Made by a program: the position numbers and the translations under genes | Shown here: piece by piece, positions 17,823-21,407 of the stretch | Layout: every line of letters begins with the position of its first letter | Numbering within the stretch: position 1 is the stretch's first letter | IMG/VR virus record: IMGVR_UViG_3300011113_000723 | Span: 1 to 21,407 of that record | Strand: one strand, 5' to 3' | DNA length: 21,407 nt | From: a virus | Notes under the pieces: model-generated | Databases searched by the model: none | Seen by the model: the letters and a program-made list of their open reading frames with translations, nothing else | Told to the model about the DNA's origin: nothing

Positions 17823-19670
17823 TTAGGAAATATTTGTTGTGGTTAAGATAGCGACCTGCACAGTAATATCCGTTTGTGGTTTTCTTACCTGATAAATTTG
17901 AGTGGGTAACGCATAAATTGTCTCATCAATTAAACCAATTTCTTTAGTACTTTCATTGATGTACGGTTGAGATGTCTCATCTGAAGAATACTCACCTCCC
18001 ACTTTTCCAAAAAATTTAATTTCTGTTAGACTTAATACCCCTTCTATGTTTTGAATTTCACTTTTTATTTTTGAAACATTAACATTTTGACCAAGTAATT
18101 GTGACTTCGGGTCTAATGAAGCCGCGATGGTTTGTGAAACTCTTGTTATTACAGCCCCTTGTGTCTGTGAACCCGCGAATTGTGAATCTAATACAACTCT
18201 TACATTTACTGCCAAATCAATTACTTGAGCAGTTTGAACAAATATGTAATCATTAATCATCCTATAATTAGACAGGTAAGTTGCAATATTTGATTTAAGT
18301 GTGTTTGACACCACGTTTGAAAGATTTCCGACTGAGTCGTATGATAGGATGTTAATTTTAATCTTATTATCTTCTTCAACAATTGCAACTTTAGCCGGCG
18401 CCCCAAAAGAAGCTGGCATTTTTTTGATTATTGTCTCGTAATCATTTATTGTAACCGCTCTGTTTTGTGCAGAAAAGTTATAACCAACTAAATTTCTTAT
18501 TTCTTCCAATGACATTGCATTTGCCCCACCAATCGCTGCCGTAACATTATTACAAATTAATGACTGTCTGACAATTGAATTTAATGTTTCAGATGGTCCG
18601 TTTATTGCAAAATTTATAGTCCCTATTTGATTAATTACATTTACACCTAAATTTGTTTGTAACCCTCCTCCAACTCTATATTGAACAAATAATGTTGTGT
18701 TTGGTGTCAAAACTGAACCTAATGAAAAGTTGTTTTGAAATTTTCCTAAATCTAAATTTATTCCGTCTCTTGCATATTCTCTAAGTAATTCATCGCTAGA
18801 TGTGTTTCCTCCACCAAAAGTTATTTTGAAAAAACCTTCAGGAGTAAACTCGGTAATAAACCTGTTGTTTGTTTGGATATACTTCCCAACTTTAATTCCA
18901 GGATTGTCAGATGGTTTAGATGGGTCTTCAACAAATATTCTATCCTCAACTAATGCTTGTACTTCATACCATCTATTGTTCGGTGACAAAAATTCAGTAG
19001 ATGTTGGTACGTTTGAGTAACTAGTTCCTTCTTTTAAAAGTACACTTGTTACACCTAAAACGTTTTTGTCAGGTAAAAACAATTCGTAAAAAGGTCTAGA
19101 TTCCAAATTACTTATTGTTTTTTTGTAAACTTTTGTAACTCCGTTAACCACAGGTTCCCTTTTGACAATGGTATAATTAATAAGAATATCGTTAGCGTCA
19201 AAATTTGGTATCACAAGTCTGTTTGGGAATCCTTCCGCATCAAAAGGAAATGCAAAATCAACATCATTAACCAATTCAAAAATTTGACCTCCTCCCAAAA
19301 CTTGACTCCCTCTTGATAATTTACCACAGTAATCTAAATCCTCTTTATCTCCTGAAGCGGGTACTGTTATTGATAAATCAACAACCGCAACTGAAGGTTT
19401 TACACCGGGTATTTTTAAACCATATGTTTTTGCAATATTAAAAATTGATGACCTTTGTTGAGCATATTGTAATACAGTTTCCTGTAAACTTCTGTCTATA
19501 TGAAAATGTAAATTGTCGGTAACCGCCGCATTCATATCCATTAAAACACTAAAGACCGCTGCGTCATTAAAGTTTGATATCAAGTCAGGATAATACTGTT
19601 TAACGTAATTGATTAATTCAGTCCTTATACCCTGAAAGTCTCTTGTAGTATATGAAATTTGTTTTGCCAT
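17823..19670 (-). CDS. gp6: Baseplate wedge protein, gp6/baseplate J family
   Basis: 615 residues, close to T4 gp6 (660). In the T4 baseplate, gp6 dimers form the inner wedge ring with gp25 and gp53 that holds the hub and triggers sheath contraction. Family features seen: the N-terminal YTTRDFxxIRxELxxY start (residues 7-22), then the helical block with FNDAAVFSVLMDMNAAV and the arginine-rich QQRSSIFNIAKTYG (about 34-85). Next come the central beta region with FGGG (about 290) and the baseplate-J core near residues 375-417: GGANAMSLEEIRN, then QNRAVTINDYETII, equivalent to the T4 gp6 VTATDYDTF stretch. The start lies 1 base after the gp25-like stop. A 58-base gap follows before the giant gene. 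Family assignment is strong; finer detail is by analogy with T4. Confidence 0.9.
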   Translation of the reverse strand: MAKQISYTTRDFQGIRTELINYVKQYYPDLISNFNDAAVFSVLMDMNAAVTDNLHFHIDRSLQETVLQYAQQRSSIFNIAKTYGLKIPGVKPSVAVVDLSITVPASGDKEDLDYCGKLSRGSQVLGGGQIFELVNDVDFAFPFDAEGFPNRLVIPNFDANDILINYTIVKREPVVNGVTKVYKKTISNLESRPFYELFLPDKNVLGVTSVLLKEGTSYSNVPTSTEFLSPNNRWYEVQALVEDRIFVEDPSKPSDNPGIKVGKYIQTNNRFITEFTPEGFFKITFGGGNTSSDELLREYARDGINLDLGKFQNNFSLGSVLTPNTTLFVQYRVGGGLQTNLGVNVINQIGTINFAINGPSETLNSIVRQSLICNNVTAAIGGANAMSLEEIRNLVGYNFSAQNRAVTINDYETIIKKMPASFGAPAKVAIVEEDNKIKINILSYDSVGNLSNVVSNTLKSNIATYLSNYRMINDYIFVQTAQVIDLAVNVRVVLDSQFAGSQTQGAVITRVSQTIAASLDPKSQLLGQNVNVSKIKSEIQNIEGVLSLTEIKFFGKVGGEYSSDETSQPYINESTKEIGLIDETIYALPTQIYQVRKPQTDITVQVAILTTTNIS

Positions 19671-19671
19671 G

Positions 19672-20133
19672 TTATATATTAATAATTACAAAATCTTTAG
19701 AATTAAATACACTGTTTGTTAAAGTATAATCAATTCTGACTTTTGCTGTGTATTCATCTTCAGCTCTACCTGGTAAGTTATATGTCCTTGTTTCAACCCC
19801 ACCTATATTATTCACAACTAATGTACCTTCTTCGTCAGTAGAAGCATTAATTCTAATGTCATTTATTGTTAAATTTGGTATGTATTTTTCGATTGAGTCT
19901 CTAATTTCTCCCTCTATTTCGTTAAATGTCGGTCCGTCAAGTGGTTCAAATATGTATTCATAAAGTCTAGTACCAAAATCAGGTAAAAAATATCTAGCTC
20001 CTTTTCTAGTTAACAACAAATGAATTAAATCAGTCCTAATTTCTTCATTAACAGTATCTGATAAATCCAAATATTTTCCATCAAAAGAATCACGGAAGGG
20101 AAAATTAATACCATATGTTTTACCATTTGCCAT
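19672..20133 (-). CDS. gp25: Baseplate wedge protein, gp25/GpW family
   Basis: 153 residues, slightly longer than T4 gp25 (132). gp25-family proteins (T4 gp25, P2 GpW, type VI secretion TssE) sit at the inner wedge next to gp6 and nucleate the tail sheath. The recognisable core is LLTRKGARYFLPDFGTRLYEYIFEP (about residues 40-64), matching T4 TTRKGSRPFDPEFG and the following helix. The family's EPR motif falls where this protein has IPN (residues 85-87, in EKYIPNL), so Glu and Arg are both missing. The C-terminal part is beta-rich. It is the first structural gene after the nrdA terminator and abuts the gp6-like gene (1-base gap). No Shine-Dalgarno sequence is present; the leader ends TATTTATATCAT before ATG. 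Confidence 0.88.
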   Translation of the reverse strand: MANGKTYGINFPFRDSFDGKYLDLSDTVNEEIRTDLIHLLLTRKGARYFLPDFGTRLYEYIFEPLDGPTFNEIEGEIRDSIEKYIPNLTINDIRINASTDEEGTLVVNNIGGVETRTYNLPGRAEDEYTAKVRIDYTLTNSVFNSKDFVIINI

Positions 20134-20137
20134 ATGA

Positions 20138-20145
20138 TATAAATA
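20138..20145 (-). promoter_or_regulatory. Candidate promoter octamer upstream of the gp25-like gene
   Basis: The coding strand reads TATTTATA only 4 bases before the ATG. Just upstream, TTTACT and TATATT sit 16 bases apart, a weak sigma70-like pair. The site lies between the nrdA terminator and the first baseplate gene, where a promoter for the structural operon is expected. Evidence is position and recurrence only. Confidence 0.35.
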
Positions 20146-20177
20146 TAATGTCGTGTTTTTTTCAGTAAACCTATATT

Positions 20178-20206
20178 AAAATAAAAAAACCCGACTAATC
20201 GGGTTT
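20178..20206 (-). terminator. Intrinsic terminator after nrdA
   Basis: A perfect 8-base stem (20187-20194 paired with 20199-20206, AAACCCGA/TCGGGTTT) closes a 4-base loop. On the minus strand it is followed by a run of seven T and more AT. It begins 5 bases after the nrdA stop and should end that transcript before the structural genes. Confidence 0.93.
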
Positions 20207-20211
20207 CAATA

Positions 20212-21407
20212 TTATGACGAACATCCAAAACAATCAAATTGACTATTTTCAGGTTTTGGAGGTAAATTCATACTTGAGTAATCTACCTTTGGTGGTTCAG
20301 GTGTTGGGTTTGGTTTTTTGATTTTTGAAATGTCAACCGCCAAGTGTTTTGCACCTGTTGAAATAGCCTTTGTTCTAACATAGTAACAAAGTGTTTTTAA
20401 ACCTTTTTCCCACCCATAAAAGTGTGAGGATGAAATCTTAGATAGAGTTGGGTTACCCATATAAATGTTCATTGATTGTGATTGGTCAATGAATGGTGCT
20501 CTGTCAGCCGCCATTTCAATCAAAGATTTTTGTGAAATTTCCCAAATGGTTTTATACTTCTCAATAAGCCTTTCAATTCTTTTAACTTTGAAGTTGTATC
20601 TTTTATCTTCAGTATCTAAATAGTTTAGGAAGTTAATTCCTTGAATTGAACCTTCATTCATAATTATTTCATTCTTTAGGTCTTCGCACCAAATTCCAAT
20701 CTTTTCAAAATCGTTAATCAAATACTTGTTAACAATCATAATTTCACCGCCAACCACACGACGGTTAAAGATTGCCGAATGAGCGGGTTCAGTCATTTCA
20801 TATGAACCTGTAATCTTGGCTGAAGATGCTACAGGCATTTGTGCCGTAAATAGAGAGTTACAAACACCATATTTACTAACATTCTGTTTCAAAATCCCCC
20901 AAGGCCATCTTCCCGACAACTCATCTTCGTTCAATCCCCACATATCAAATTGGAAATTACCTTGTGACATAGGAGAACCTTCAAAGTGTGAGTATGGTTT
21001 GTATTCACCATCAATACACAATCTATTACTTTCAGTGATAGCCGCGAAATAGATAGTTTCAAAAATTTCTTTATTTAATTTACGAGCCTCGTCAGATGTG
21101 AAGATATAATCCATCAAATAGAATACGTCTGCAAGACCTTGAGTACCAATCGCAATGGCTCTTTGAGCAAGCCCTCCAATTTTACCCTTTTCAGTTGAGT
21201 AGTTATTAATGTCAATGACTTTGTTCAAAGCTCTTACAACTTTACGAGTTTCCCCATACAATAATTGGTGATTAAATTCCCCGTCTTTAACAAAGTTCTT
21301 CAATACCATAGATGACAATGTGCAGATTGCGGTAGTGTCCTCATCAGTATATTGATAAATCTCATTACAAAGATTTGATTGTTTGATTACACCAATGTTT
21401 TGATGGT
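20212..21407 (-). CDS. nrdA: Class I ribonucleotide reductase large subunit (5' end outside window)
   Basis: The alpha subunit reduces ribonucleotides to deoxyribonucleotides with a radical from the NrdB partner, supplying phage DNA synthesis. The frame is open to the window edge, so about 397 C-terminal residues are visible and the true start lies outside. Catalytic landmarks: NLCNE at 21361-21375 (E. coli N437, C439, E441), AICTL just after it (C462), the radical-transfer YY in KTLCYYVRT, and a C-terminal CFGCSS redox pair on a Pro-rich flexible tail. Core blocks such as MAADRAPFIDQSQSMNI and HFYGWEKGLKT resemble the eukaryotic RRM1-like type more than E. coli NrdA. About 16 extra residues appear before YKTIWEIS relative to human RRM1 as I recall it. 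A terminator follows directly, so it is not cotranscribed with the baseplate genes. Assignment is very secure. Confidence 0.96.
   Translation of the reverse strand, partial: HQNIGVIKQSNLCNEIYQYTDEDTTAICTLSSMVLKNFVKDGEFNHQLLYGETRKVVRALNKVIDINNYSTEKGKIGGLAQRAIAIGTQGLADVFYLMDYIFTSDEARKLNKEIFETIYFAAITESNRLCIDGEYKPYSHFEGSPMSQGNFQFDMWGLNEDELSGRWPWGILKQNVSKYGVCNSLFTAQMPVASSAKITGSYEMTEPAHSAIFNRRVVGGEIMIVNKYLINDFEKIGIWCEDLKNEIIMNEGSIQGINFLNYLDTEDKRYNFKVKRIERLIEKYKTIWEISQKSLIEMAADRAPFIDQSQSMNIYMGNPTLSKISSSHFYGWEKGLKTLCYYVRTKAISTGAKHLAVDISKIKKPNPTPEPPKVDYSSMNLPPKPENSQFDCFGCSS

Noticed and set aside
8415-20145. T4 late promoters (TATAAATA) on the plus strand at three sites
   Set aside because: There are no plus-strand genes for them to drive. 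The consistent distance to minus-strand starts makes a coding-strand role more likely, so they are listed as candidates on the minus strand.
20212-21318. nrdA beginning at the TTG at 21318
   Set aside because: Upstream codons in the same frame encode the conserved NLCNE and AICT residues, so the TTG is internal and the real start is outside the window.

Overview
The window is a stretch of a strongly AT-rich tailed-phage genome (Caudoviricetes, T4-like contractile-tail lineage). All eleven genes lie on the minus strand, so the window reads from high to low coordinates as a late structural operon. Two genes are cut by the window edges: nrdA at the right and a small unrecognised gene at the left. 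There are no RNA genes, insertion sequences, integrases or CRISPR arrays. The host is probably a member of the Bacteroidota (Flavobacteriia-like). This rests on seven tandem SprB-type repeats in a fibre-like protein, the absence of Shine-Dalgarno sequences before essentially all starts, and the low GC content; it is an inference.

Right end (20181-21407): the C-terminal two thirds of a phage-encoded class I ribonucleotide reductase large subunit, followed by a clear intrinsic terminator. This metabolic gene is transcriptionally separated from the structural genes.

Baseplate wedge (12008-20133): a gp25/GpW-family wedge protein, then a gp6/baseplate-J-family protein, then a giant 1918-residue protein in the position T4 gives to gp7. 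The giant carries a carboxypeptidase-regulatory-like beta domain near its N-terminus, several cysteine clusters and a surprising strongly hydrophobic stretch of about 50 residues.

Peripheral baseplate (7502-12015): four proteins of 586, 253, 355 and 299 residues that I cannot assign to T4 families; one carries a PKD-like motif. They sit where T4 has gp8-gp11, but no recognisable homologues of those are seen.

Tail tip and adhesins (1-7502): a 970-residue protein with a segment like tail protein I, a 957-residue adhesin (seven SprB-like repeats, a linking domain and a LamG/concanavalin-like C-terminal domain), a 373-residue protein with an orphan SprB-like domain and a Pro/Thr linker, and the start of one more small protein. 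Together these look like the host-recognition cassette.

The genes are almost gapless: there are two TAATG junctions, 8- and 14-base overlaps, and gaps of 1-9 bases. Only three gaps exceed 30 bases, and each contains the same octamer, TATTTATA on the coding strand (TATAAATA on the other strand), just upstream of the next start. This is a candidate promoter or processing signal.
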